64,000 nt of DNA, taken from the NCBI RefSeq assembly GCF_005780165.1, contig NZ_VAUV01000005.1, positions 186,001 through 250,000 of the forward strand, given 5' to 3'. The DNA is from Phragmitibacter flavus. Lineage in GTDB: Bacteria > Verrucomicrobiota > Verrucomicrobiia > Verrucomicrobiales > Verrucomicrobiaceae. The notes beneath the pieces are model-generated. The model saw only the letters and a program-made list of their open reading frames with translations. It did no database searches and was not told the DNA's origin. Both the position numbers and the translations under genes were made by a program. Position 1 is the first letter of the stretch. The number at the start of each line of letters is the position of its first letter. Below, piece by piece: positions 48,956-57,185 of this stretch.

Positions 48956-50914
48956 ATGTCCAACGAACGCAAGACTCTTGAAGAACGCGCCCAGATGTCC
49001 GACATCGAGCGCCTGCGCCACTCCTGCGCCCACATCATGGCGACGGCGATTCTGAGAATCTGGCCGGATGCGCAGTTTGCTTATGGTCCACCGGTGGAGA
49101 ACGGATTTTATTACGATTTCGACATGAAACACCGGATCACACCGGACGATTTTGAGAAGATCGAGGCGGAGATGAAGAAGATTTCCAAGGAGAACCAGAA
49201 GTTCGAGTGGAAAGGCGTTTCACGCGATGAAGCGATGGCGCTGGCGGAGAGTGGCCGACTTGGGGGATTGAGCGAACGACCGGGCAATCCGTCGGTCTTT
49301 AAGCTCGATTTGATCGCGAAAATTCCTGAGGGTGAACAGATTTCATGTTTCCAGAACGGGGAGTTTATCGATCTTTGTGCGGGACCGCATGTGGGGTATT
49401 CGGGCAAATGCAAAAACGTGAAGCTGATGTCGGTGGCGAGCGCGTTTTATATGGGCGACGAGACGAAACCGCAGTTGCAGCGTTTGTATGGAACGGCGTT
49501 TCCAACCAAGGAAGAGTTGGAGCAGCATTTGATGCAGCTTGAGGAAGCAAAGAAGCGTGATCATCGCAAGTTGGGCAAGGAGTTGAAGCTGTTTCACATC
49601 GATGACGAAGTGGGACAGGGTTTGATTTTGTGGACGCCGAACGGGGCGATCTTGCGTCAGGAGTTGCAGAACTTCATCTCGGAGGAGTTGCGCAAGCAGG
49701 GGTATAGTCAGGTGTTCACGCCGCACATCGGCAAGGTGGGTCTTTACAAGACGAGCGGTCACTTTCCCTATTACAAGGAGAGCCAGTTTGCGCCGGTGAT
49801 TGAAAATGATGATCTTGCCAAAGTGGTGACGGAAGGTTGTGGATGTGGCGAGATGATGGCGAGGCTCGGGGCGGTGTCGGCGAAGATGCGCGAGAAGATC
49901 AATGAGCGTGCGGGAACTGAAGTGGTGACGGATGATCGGGTATTGCCGGATGAGCAGTTGCTGGACGGGTTTTTGTTGAAGCCGATGAACTGTCCGCATC
50001 ACATCAAGATTTTTGATAGTCAGCCGAGGAGTTATCGGGAGTTACCGGTGCGACTGGCGGAGTTTGGCACGGTGTATCGCTGGGAGAAGAGTGGTGAATT
50101 GAATGGCATGACTCGCGTGCGTGGGTTTACGCAGGATGATGCGCATTTGTTCTGCACGGAAGATCAGGTGGCGGGCGAGGTGCTGGGATGTTTGAGCCTG
50201 GTGAAGATCGTGCTGAACACCTTGGGCATGCATGACTATCGTGTGCGGGTGGGATTGCGTGACCCTGACAGCAGCAAGTTCACGGGCGATGCTGACAAGT
50301 GGGACAAGGCGGAGGCCGCTTGTCGTGAGGCGGCAGCAACGCTGGGTGTTCCGTTTACAGAGGAACCAGGAGAAGCGGCGTTTTATGGTCCGAAGATCGA
50401 CTTCGTGATCAAAGACGTGATTGGACGCGAGTGGCAGTTGGGCACGGTGCAGGTGGACTATGTGTTGCCCGTGAGGTTTGATTTGAGTTATGTCGGACCG
50501 GATAACAAACCGCATCGTCCGGTGATGATTCATCGTGCGCCGTTTGGCAGTATGGAGCGTTTCTGCGGGGTGTTGATTGAGCACTTTGCAGGTCACTTCC
50601 CGGTGTGGCTGGCCCCTGAGCAGGTGCGGGTTTTGACCGTTAGTGAGAAGAGCGATGCCTTTGCGGATGAAGTGTTGAGTTTGTTGAGGGCGGGCGGTTT
50701 CAGGGCGACGTTGGACAATTGCTCCGACAAGATTGGGGCGAAGATTCGCAATGCGCAGTTGGACCGGATTCCGTATATGCTGGTGCTTGGCGAGAAGGAA
50801 GCCGCAGCGCGGAGCGTGGCGATCCGGCACAGCAAGAAGGGCGACTTTGGCGTGAAGCCGGTGGAGGAATTTGTGGCGGAGCTGAAGGCGGAGGTGGCGG
50901 AGCGGAGGTTGTGA
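48956..50914 (+). CDS. thrS: threonine--tRNA ligase without TGS domain, with a central insertion
   Basis: 652 residues. It begins directly in the tRNA-SAD editing domain (about 20-200), with the zinc-type HSCAHIMATAILR and DLCAGPHVGYSG; the usual N-terminal TGS domain is absent. The class II core follows: KTSGHFPYYKESQF, then MNCPHH with zinc ligand Cys346, RVRGFTQDDAHLFC and MIHRAPFGSMERF. The HGTP anticodon-binding domain is about 545-650. Compared with E. coli ThrRS, roughly 50 extra residues (about 281-335, including EGCGCGEMMARL) lie before MNCP. It charges tRNA-Thr and edits serine. Confidence 0.93.
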   Translation: MSNERKTLEERAQMSDIERLRHSCAHIMATAILRIWPDAQFAYGPPVENGFYYDFDMKHRITPDDFEKIEAEMKKISKENQKFEWKGVSRDEAMALAESGRLGGLSERPGNPSVFKLDLIAKIPEGEQISCFQNGEFIDLCAGPHVGYSGKCKNVKLMSVASAFYMGDETKPQLQRLYGTAFPTKEELEQHLMQLEEAKKRDHRKLGKELKLFHIDDEVGQGLILWTPNGAILRQELQNFISEELRKQGYSQVFTPHIGKVGLYKTSGHFPYYKESQFAPVIENDDLAKVVTEGCGCGEMMARLGAVSAKMREKINERAGTEVVTDDRVLPDEQLLDGFLLKPMNCPHHIKIFDSQPRSYRELPVRLAEFGTVYRWEKSGELNGMTRVRGFTQDDAHLFCTEDQVAGEVLGCLSLVKIVLNTLGMHDYRVRVGLRDPDSSKFTGDADKWDKAEAACREAAATLGVPFTEEPGEAAFYGPKIDFVIKDVIGREWQLGTVQVDYVLPVRFDLSYVGPDNKPHRPVMIHRAPFGSMERFCGVLIEHFAGHFPVWLAPEQVRVLTVSEKSDAFADEVLSLLRAGGFRATLDNCSDKIGAKIRNAQLDRIPYMLVLGEKEAAARSVAIRHSKKGDFGVKPVEEFVAELKAEVAERRL

Positions 50915-50930
50915 AGTTGGCGGGAGTCGG

Positions 50931-50974
50931 GCCGGACAGGATGTCCGGCATACGGCACCGACTGGAAGTCCGTG
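50931..50974. repeat. two short hairpin words between thrS and the NOS gene
   Basis: gccggaca-gga-tgtccggc (50931-50949) is a perfect 8-bp stem with a 3-base loop. caccgact-gga-agtccgtg (50956-50974) has one mismatch. Both loops are gga. The pair sits between convergent genes. Confidence 0.75.
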
Positions 50975-52201
50975 TTACGGTTTTTGCCAGGGGCAGTAGA
51001 AGAAGCCGGGTTTTTCGACGGTTTCAGCGTAGGAGCGGTGGAATAATGGGGATGTGCTGCCGGAGATGGGCGGGACGAGCCAGGTCCAGTCGCCGTTAAC
51101 TTCGCGGCCTTCGGCGTGCTCTTTGGAAGTGAAGGTGAGGAACTGTTTGGAGGCGCTGTGGTGATCGACCAGACGGACACCGTGTTGATCGAAGGAGTGG
51201 AGGACGGCGTGGTTGAGTTCGATCATGGCGCGGTCCTTCCACAGGTTGCGGTCGGAATGAGTCGGAAGGCCCATTTTTTCGGCAATGATCGGCAGCAAGT
51301 TGTAGCGATGAACATCGCCGAGATTTCGTGCGGCGATTTCAGTGCCCACATACCAGCCGTTGAACACATTGGCGGGATACTTTAGGCCGGCGGCATCAAG
51401 CACCATGTCGCTGATGGCAGGGACGGCGTGCCAGCGAAGATTGAGGCGCTCGAACCAGGGGTAGTCGGGATGCGAAAGGGGGACTTCGAGAACGATGGCG
51501 GGGTCTCTGGGGAGGCTGAAGTGATGAATACGGTGGTGATGATCGGCGATAAGAATGGGAAGAATGTCGAAGGCGCTGCGGGTGAAGGGAGGTTGCCAAC
51601 CGGAGGAAATGGCGAGGTCGGTGAGAGCTAAATTTTGAGGGTCGCCGAGAAGGGCTTGTCCGTTGCGGTAACAGGCGTAGCGGATGAGTTGATGATTGAT
51701 GATGCGCAGAAAGTTTCCGTTTTTTTCTTCGCGGGTGAAGATGGAAATCAGGGGTTGGATGGCCCCGTTGTTGGTGGCAACTCGGAGGTGGTCAATGAGG
51801 GCTTCGAAGATTTCATCGGGCGCGGTGAGATGACGAAGGTCGCGAACCTGCAGGGCGCGCCAGTGGAGTCGGCCAATGCAGCGGATGTTGTTGCGCCAGG
51901 CGAGTTTTGCGGCGTAGGCGAGTTCGTCGGTGGAGAGCGTGGGGATCTGTGACTGGGCAGCGGCGACGGTGAGGCGTTGGTGCCAGTCGGGAAAGTCCGC
52001 AGGTTGTTCGCTGCCGAGTCTGGTCAGAAAGGCGAGGGCTTCGACGACAGAGGTCGATGTAAGGTCAGAAGGGGCAAGGGTTAGTGTGGCACCAATTCTT
52101 GAGGCCGTGGTGGCGGGAGACTGGTGACCCGGAGTTGCCCCAGGATCGGCTGATGTAGTCCGGGTTGAGGAGGTCATGATGGAGAGGGAGTTCGCTACCA
52201 T
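50975..52201 (-). CDS. nos: bacterial nitric oxide synthase, oxygenase domain
   Basis: 408 residues; an alternative ATG lies at 52177. The heme-thiolate ligand Cys108 is in KLAWRNNIRCIGRLHW. The substrate Glu288 is in FNGWYVGTEIAARNLGD. Pterin/heme features are LWKDRAMIELNHAVLHSF, VRLVDHHSASKQF and DWTWLVPPISGSTSPLFH. The N-terminal 50 residues are Ser/Thr/Ala-rich and variable. It has only the oxygenase domain, as in Bacillus NOS, so it must borrow reductases to oxidise arginine to NO and citrulline. It stands alone between convergent thrS and same-strand serA. Confidence 0.92.
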   Translation of the reverse strand: MVANSLSIMTSSTRTTSADPGATPGHQSPATTASRIGATLTLAPSDLTSTSVVEALAFLTRLGSEQPADFPDWHQRLTVAAAQSQIPTLSTDELAYAAKLAWRNNIRCIGRLHWRALQVRDLRHLTAPDEIFEALIDHLRVATNNGAIQPLISIFTREEKNGNFLRIINHQLIRYACYRNGQALLGDPQNLALTDLAISSGWQPPFTRSAFDILPILIADHHHRIHHFSLPRDPAIVLEVPLSHPDYPWFERLNLRWHAVPAISDMVLDAAGLKYPANVFNGWYVGTEIAARNLGDVHRYNLLPIIAEKMGLPTHSDRNLWKDRAMIELNHAVLHSFDQHGVRLVDHHSASKQFLTFTSKEHAEGREVNGDWTWLVPPISGSTSPLFHRSYAETVEKPGFFYCPWQKP

Positions 52202-52319
52202 CGGATGAAAGGGGGTGCAACTTGTGGATGGTCGGGGACGGCGGGATGGATGGCGGGTTGTTGGTTGCGGCGAAGATCAGGCGACCGGGGTGAGGCGGAG
52301 GGGTGAAGGCAGGCGGATG

Positions 52320-52409
52320 CACGGGCTGAAGAACCCGTGTTGCGACTCCGCGGAGGCTCCGAGTCCGGCAGGCAAAATGCCTGCCGCACCCACAGGCTGC
52401 AAGCCTGTG
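52320..52409. repeat. tandem cluster of four different hairpin words
   Basis: Four adjacent hairpins: cacggg-ctgaagaa-cccgtg (52320-52339); gactc...gagtc with inner ggag-g-ctcc (52344-52365); cggcaggca-aaa-tgcctgccg (52366-52386, perfect); and cacaggct-gca-agcctgtg (52391-52409, perfect). The words are unrelated in sequence but uniform in size (about 20 bases). They lie between serA and nos, which are on the same strand. Confidence 0.85.
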
Positions 52410-52436
52410 TCACGCTCAGCTTATGCAGGGCTGGCT

Positions 52437-54038
52437 TTATTCGAGCACCATGCTGTAGATCTTTATGACGCCGGGAATCTGCTCCAGTTCTTTGATCACG
52501 GCTTCGGTGGGGACGGAGTCGAGAGTGAGGAGTGTGAGGGCGGTGCCGCCTTCGACGTTGCGGCTCAGGGACATGTTGGCGATGTTGACCTGATTCTTGC
52601 CAAGGATGGTGCCATAGGCGCCGATCATGCCCGGACGGTCATCGTTTTCGATAAGGAGCAGGGTGCCTTCAGGACGGGCTTCGACGTGGCGTCCGTTGAT
52701 CTTAACGATGCGAGGATCGCCACCAAAGAAGGAACCGCTGATGACGGCGGTGTCTTCGCCATTGCTGACGTGGACTTCGATGAGATCGTTGAACGCGGTG
52801 GGGCCGGGAAGGCGGCTTTCGGTGAATTTGAGACCGAGATTTTCGGCGGTGCTCATCGCGTTGATGAGGTTGACCTGGTCGGCACCGATGGGTTTCTCAA
52901 GGTAACCTTTCAAGACGCCACGCGAGATAAGCGTGGTGTCGAGTTCGCCAAGTTTGCCGCTGTAGTTGATGCGCATTTTCTCGACGCGTTGGGGAGCGAT
53001 TTGCGAGATAAGTCGGCCGAGGATTTCGCCGAAGCGGAGGAAAGGTCCGATTTCGGCGAGGGTCTTGGGATCCACATTGGGCATGTTGACCGCGTTGACG
53101 ACGGTGCCATGAAGAAGGTTGTCTTTGACCTGTTCGGCGATTTCGATGCCGACGGATTCCTGCGCTTCGCCGGTGGAGGCACCGAGGTGAGGGGTGAAGA
53201 CCACGTTGGGGGCGTGCAGAACAGGATAGTCGGCGGGTGGTGGTTCGACTTCGAAAACGTCAAGTGCGGCACCGGCGACATGACCTTCTTCGAGAAGTTT
53301 TGCCAATGCGTTGTCGTCGACAAGTCCGCCGCGGGCGCAGTTGATGATGCGCACGCCTTTTTTGATTTTGCGCATGCGGGTTTCATTGAGCATGTGCTTG
53401 GTCTCGTTGGTGAGCGGCATGTGCATGGTGATGAAATCCGCGTCTTTGACGGCGTCATCAAGGTTGTCACGCAGTTCAACTCCGAGCAATTGGGCGCGGT
53501 TGGCGCTGAGATAGGGATCGTAAGCGATCACGGTCATACCAAACGCTTTCGCACGCTTGGCAAACTCGGCTCCAATGCGACCCATGCCGAGAACGGCGAG
53601 AACTTTGTGGTTCAGTTCGGTGCCCTGGAAATGTTTGCGATCCCAGCGACCGGCAATCACCGTGGCATGCGCCTGGGGGATCTTGCGGGCAAGGGATGAC
53701 ATCAAGGCAAAGGCGTGTTCGGCGGTGGAAACGGTATTGCCACCGGGAGTATTCATGACAACGACGCCGCGTTTGGAGGCGGCAGGGATGTCGATGTTAT
53801 CGACTCCGACACCGGCACGACCAACGACCTTGAGTTTGTCGGCAGCTTCAAGAACCTTGGCGGTAACTTTAACTCCGCTGCGCACGACGATGGCGGATAC
53901 GCCTTTGGCGGCTTCACAAAATTCGGCTTCTTTGAGGCCGAGTTTAACTTCCACTTCAAAGGATGGCTCTGCCTGGAGCAGGTCGATGCCAGTTTGTGAG
54001 ATAGGATCTGCGACGAGGATACGGTGCTTGTCCGACAT
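52437..54038 (-). CDS. serA: D-3-phosphoglycerate dehydrogenase
   Basis: 533 residues, the long type with an extra domain. The NAD-binding VLGMGRIGAEFAKRAKAFGM is at about 147-166. Catalytic Arg, Glu and His are in NCARGGLVDD, DVFEVEPP and FTPHLGASTGEAQESVGI. The intervening ASB domain is about 320-450 and the C-terminal ACT domain is about 455-533, with NRPGMIG in the form DDRPGMIGAYGTILG. It is the first step of serine synthesis from 3-phosphoglycerate, probably feedback-regulated by serine through ACT. Confidence 0.95.
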   Translation of the reverse strand: MSDKHRILVADPISQTGIDLLQAEPSFEVEVKLGLKEAEFCEAAKGVSAIVVRSGVKVTAKVLEAADKLKVVGRAGVGVDNIDIPAASKRGVVVMNTPGGNTVSTAEHAFALMSSLARKIPQAHATVIAGRWDRKHFQGTELNHKVLAVLGMGRIGAEFAKRAKAFGMTVIAYDPYLSANRAQLLGVELRDNLDDAVKDADFITMHMPLTNETKHMLNETRMRKIKKGVRIINCARGGLVDDNALAKLLEEGHVAGAALDVFEVEPPPADYPVLHAPNVVFTPHLGASTGEAQESVGIEIAEQVKDNLLHGTVVNAVNMPNVDPKTLAEIGPFLRFGEILGRLISQIAPQRVEKMRINYSGKLGELDTTLISRGVLKGYLEKPIGADQVNLINAMSTAENLGLKFTESRLPGPTAFNDLIEVHVSNGEDTAVISGSFFGGDPRIVKINGRHVEARPEGTLLLIENDDRPGMIGAYGTILGKNQVNIANMSLSRNVEGGTALTLLTLDSVPTEAVIKELEQIPGVIKIYSMVLE

Positions 54039-54168
54039 AGGGAGGAGAAGGTTAGCGAGCTTCCAAATGGGTGCAAGTGCTGGCTGTAATCTTCTTGGAG
54101 TAGTTCAAGGTGGATAATTCCTTAGTCCAAATAGAGAAAAATGAACACGTGTTTGGCTTTCAAATGAT

Positions 54169-54197
54169 TTGCACTTAATTAGTTGTGGACCTAATAG
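54169..54197 (+). promoter_or_regulatory. sigma-70-type promoter for the basic protein gene
   Basis: TTGCAC (54169-54174), a 17-base spacer, then TAATAG (54192-54197), 24 bases before the ATG at 54222. The surrounding 54110-54215 is unusually AT-rich for this window. Confidence 0.7.
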
Positions 54198-54221
54198 GTA
54201 GTTCAACCGTATCGTAAAAAT

Positions 54222-54506
54222 ATGCCAGAATACAAGAAGCCATCCGTAGATCAGCTCAAGAAAGCACTTGAGATCGCCGAAAAAATCAAAGTGTTGGAAA
54301 CTCAGCTTGCTGAGATTCTCGGTTCATCCGCACCAGTCGCTAAAGTAGCATCTGCTGTGCAGGAATCCGCACCTAAGGTCAAGAAAGTCAAAGCGCCCAA
54401 GGCCGTCAAGGGAGTGAAGAAGAAGCGTGAACTTTCTCCTGAAGCTCGCGAAAAAATCGCTGCAGCACAACGCGCCCGCTGGGCCAAGACGAAGAAAACC
54501 AAGTAA
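54222..54506 (+). CDS. small lysine-rich, probably DNA-binding protein
   Basis: 94 residues. An N-terminal amphipathic helix/coiled coil (VDQLKKALEIAEKIKVLETQ, about 8-35) is followed by a Lys/Ala/Val/Pro-rich linker (KVKKVKAPKAVKGVKKKREL, about 51-70). A terminal SPEAREKIAAAQRARWAKTK motif follows. This SPEAR-KI-AAQRARWAK tail occurs in many short bacterial basic proteins with H-NS-like organisation (oligomerisation helix plus basic DNA-binding tail). A nucleoid role is inferred. It has its own promoter and a strong terminator. Confidence 0.75.
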   Translation: MPEYKKPSVDQLKKALEIAEKIKVLETQLAEILGSSAPVAKVASAVQESAPKVKKVKAPKAVKGVKKKRELSPEAREKIAAAQRARWAKTKKTK

Positions 54507-54596
54507 CATTGGTTTGCAAGGAAGCCCTTGGTCAGTGTGATCCGCGAGCCATTTGAGTTCGGGGGCTGAATTGGTTTAAGGGTTTATCAATTTAAC

Positions 54597-54638
54597 GCGC
54601 CGCTGCAAGTCCCGCTTGCTGTGGCGCATTTTTTTTGG
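54597..54638 (+). terminator. strong intrinsic terminator after the basic protein gene
   Basis: The stem gcgccgc...gtggcgc with inner gcaag/cttgc is followed by attttttttgg (eight T). Confidence 0.9.
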
Positions 54639-54891
54639 AGGGGGGCGGGTGACGGTGGCGGGTCGAAACTACGCTGGCTCAAATCCATCGGTTCATGCGG
54701 TGTCGCGTGGTGTCGCAGATCATCGCAGATAGCCCATCCTATGACGAACTGGTGCATGAATGTCGTTGTTGAGATCGCTCCGCGAGAGGCGGGGGGACCA
54801 TCGGTTAAACGATTTTTCGTGATGAGCTGATGCTGATGGTTGAACGTGCCATTAAACTGGGCATCTTGCTCTTCCTTACCCATTGCTTCCA
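54639..54891. other. ilvD leader region
   Basis: About 250 bases without a convincing gene. The duplication 'cgcagat' in gtcgcagatcatcgcagat (about 54710-54730) is visible, along with a pyrimidine-rich end (cttgctcttccttacccattgcttcc) before the ilvD ATG. No T-box features or leader peptide rich in Ile, Leu or Val were found. Confidence 0.45.
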
Positions 54892-56619
54892 ATGTCCAAA
54901 AAGATCACCGCCAAAACGAAACCCAATTTACACCGTGCGCATTCTTCCATCCTCGTTGATGGACCGGAGCGGGCAGCGAGCCGAGCGATGTTGCATGCGG
55001 TGGGATTTAAGAAGGAGGATTTTAACAAGTCGCAGATCGGTGTGGCTTCAACCTGGAGCATGGTGACCCCGTGTAACATGCACATCGACCGCCTGGCGAG
55101 AGAAAGTGCGAAGGGGATTGATGCAGCGGGCGGCAAGAGCATCATTTTTAACACGATCACCATTTCCGATGGGATCAGCATGGGAACCCAGGGGATGAAG
55201 TATTCTTTGGTGTCGCGTGAGGTGATTGCCGACTCGATTGAAACGGTGGTGGGATGCGAGTGTTTGGATGGCTTTGTGGCGATTGGTGGATGCGATAAAA
55301 ACATGCCGGGTTGTGTGATCGCGATGGCGCGGTTGAATCGTCCGAGTGTGTTTGTTTATGGGGGAACGATTTTGCCGGGCTGCATTGGTCCGGAGAAAAA
55401 AGAGGGGGACATTGTCACCGTGTTTGAGGCGGTGGGAAAACACGCCAACTGTTTGATTTCTGATGATGAGTTGCATGAGATTGAAGAGGCAGCCATTCCG
55501 GGTGAGGGATCATGTGGCGGGATGTATACCGCCAACACCATGGCGAGTGCGATTGAGGCGATGGGTTTGTCGTTACCAAATAGCGGGGCTCAATCGGCGG
55601 TGGGTGATGACAAGATGCGCGACTGCTTTGATGCGGGTGTGGCGGTGTTGAACATGATCAAGCTGGGCATTCGTCCGAGTGACATTTTATCGAAGGAGTC
55701 GTTTGAGAATGCGATCACGCTGGTGATTGCCTTGGGCGGATCGACCAATGCGGTGCTGCATTTGATTGCGATGGCGCACAGTGCGGGGATCAAGCTGACG
55801 ATTGATGACTTTACGCGGGTTGGCAAAAAGACGCCGGTGCTGGCGGACTTGAAACCGAGCGGCAAATATTTCATGAACGATCTGGTGAAGATCGGGGGCA
55901 CGGTGCCGCTGATGAAGATGTTGGTGGAGGAAGGGTTGATGCATGGCGATTGCATGACGGTGACGGGTCGCACGATGAAGGAAAACTTGAGCAAGATTAA
56001 GCTGAAGTATCCGAAGGATCAGAAGATCATTTTCCCGGTGAGCAATCCGATCAAGAAGGACAGTCATCTGGTGATCTTCCGCGGCAATCTTTGTCCCGAG
56101 GGTGCGGTGGGCAAGATCAGTGGCAAGGAGGGCTTTGAGTTCTCCGGCAAGGCGATTGTGTTTGAATCAGAAGAGACGGCCTTGCAGGCAATCCTGCACG
56201 ACAAGGTGAAGAAGGGGCACGTCATCATCATTCGCAGTGAAGGGCCGCAGGGTGGACCAGGGATGCGTGAGATGTTGTCGCCGACGAGTGCGATCATGGG
56301 CAAGGGACTTGGCAAGGACGTGGCGTTGATCACGGATGGTCGCTTCAGCGGTGGCAGCCATGGTTTTGTGATTGGTCATGTGACGCCGGAGGCATTTGTG
56401 GGGGGACCGATCGCGGTGATCAAGAATGGAGATGCGATCACGATTGATGCGGTCAAGCGGATGATCACGCTGGGGATTCCTGATAAAGAATTGAAGGCGA
56501 GATTGAAGGCGTGGAAGCAGCCGAAACCACGGGTGAAACGCGGGGTGCTGGCCAAGTATGCGGCGACCGTGCAAAGCGCGAGCCTGGGCGCGGTGACGGA
56601 TTTGGATGTGGTGGGCTGA
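54892..56619 (+). CDS. ilvD: dihydroxy-acid dehydratase
   Basis: 575 residues from the ATG at 54892 ([11 protein letters not shown]). Iron-sulfur cluster Cys residues lie in [21 protein letters not shown] and [20 protein letters not shown]. The C-terminal signature is [20 protein letters not shown], and [14 protein letters not shown] is intact. It dehydrates dihydroxy-acids in valine and isoleucine synthesis. The TTG three codons earlier is rejected as lying in the leader. No other ilv genes are adjacent. Confidence 0.95.
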   Translation: MSKKITAKTKPNLHRAHSSILVDGPERAASRAMLHAVGFKKEDFNKSQIGVASTWSMVTPCNMHIDRLARESAKGIDAAGGKSIIFNTITISDGISMGTQGMKYSLVSREVIADSIETVVGCECLDGFVAIGGCDKNMPGCVIAMARLNRPSVFVYGGTILPGCIGPEKKEGDIVTVFEAVGKHANCLISDDELHEIEEAAIPGEGSCGGMYTANTMASAIEAMGLSLPNSGAQSAVGDDKMRDCFDAGVAVLNMIKLGIRPSDILSKESFENAITLVIALGGSTNAVLHLIAMAHSAGIKLTIDDFTRVGKKTPVLADLKPSGKYFMNDLVKIGGTVPLMKMLVEEGLMHGDCMTVTGRTMKENLSKIKLKYPKDQKIIFPVSNPIKKDSHLVIFRGNLCPEGAVGKISGKEGFEFSGKAIVFESEETALQAILHDKVKKGHVIIIRSEGPQGGPGMREMLSPTSAIMGKGLGKDVALITDGRFSGGSHGFVIGHVTPEAFVGGPIAVIKNGDAITIDAVKRMITLGIPDKELKARLKAWKQPKPRVKRGVLAKYAATVQSASLGAVTDLDVVG

Positions 56620-56628
56620 TGCGGGTGA

Positions 56629-56730
56629 TTTGGAGTGCGGTGCTTGGCACCGCTTTCCACAGGCGCGGGGAGACGGGGGCTTCGAAACTTCTGCTGAAAT
56701 CCAAAGCGGTGCCAAGCACCGCGCTCCAAA
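56629..56730. repeat. REP-like inverted repeat (GGAGTGCGG family, copy 3)
   Basis: 30-bp arms 56629-56658 and 56701-56730 are reverse complements with about three mismatches (tttGGAGTGCGGtgcttggcaccgc type). Each arm contains the palindrome gcggtgcttggcaccgc. About 42 unrelated bases lie between them. Position: after ilvD, before the convergent terminator. Confidence 0.85.
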
Positions 56731-56739
56731 ATGAGGCAT

Positions 56740-56776
56740 AAAAAAACCTGCGCCAAGCGTGTATGCTTGGAGCAGG
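56740..56776 (-). terminator. intrinsic terminator of the YHS-like gene
   Basis: On the minus strand cctgctccaagc-atacac-gcttggcgcagg, a 12-bp stem with one mismatch, is followed by seven T. Confidence 0.9.
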
Positions 56777-56800
56777 TGAAATGAATGAGGGACTGGCGAC

Positions 56801-57016
56801 TCAGTCTTTTTTGACTTTGTCAGCGTACTTGGCGGGATCGGCTTCGAACTTGCCTTTGCAGCCGTTGCAGCAGAAGGCGACATCTTTGCCTTCATGCTTA
56901 GTGGTGACGCTGTCTTTGGCAGGTTTGCCGGCGACAGGGCAGGTGGTGTTGACCGGGGCTGCGTAGGAAATGGCGCTGGTGAGGGAGAGCGCAAGAATGG
57001 CTAGCATGGTTTTCAT
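56801..57016 (-). CDS. small periplasmic YHS/TRASH-like metal-binding protein
   Basis: 71 residues from the ATG at 57016. A signal peptide (MKTMLAILALSLTSAISYAA) precedes a compact Cys-rich module: CPVAGKPAKDS, then KHEGKDVAFCCNGCKGKFEA, then DPAKYADKV. The C-P-x-x-G, FCC-x-x-C and F-x-x-x-P-x-K-Y pattern is that of YHS/TRASH-type domains that bind copper or other soft metals. Export suggests periplasmic metal binding or delivery. It is monocistronic with its own terminator; no metal transporter is adjacent. Confidence 0.8.
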   Translation of the reverse strand: MKTMLAILALSLTSAISYAAPVNTTCPVAGKPAKDSVTTKHEGKDVAFCCNGCKGKFEADPAKYADKVKKD

Positions 57017-57185
57017 AAGCAATGGATCAGAATGAATTGGGTTGAACTGAGCTGAAAGGCTAATTCGGCTTCATGATGTTCCATTTGGAGATCAGTCGTC
57101 GGGATTTCGCCTCGAGAATGCCAACAACCGAGGTTGCAAGCCAAAGCCAAGATAGCCGGGATTTTTTTCTTGTCGAGCTTAACTC

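Noticed and set aside
48822-49055. 77-codon frame overlapping the thrS start
   Set aside because: Extends into thrS in another frame; more likely leader sequence of thrS.
52215-53699. 494-codon open frame antisense to serA
   Set aside because: Low-complexity acidic shadow; SerA on the other strand has all motifs.
54639-54891. T-box or attenuator leader for ilvD
   Set aside because: No T-box sequence, specifier loop or branched-chain-rich leader peptide is visible.
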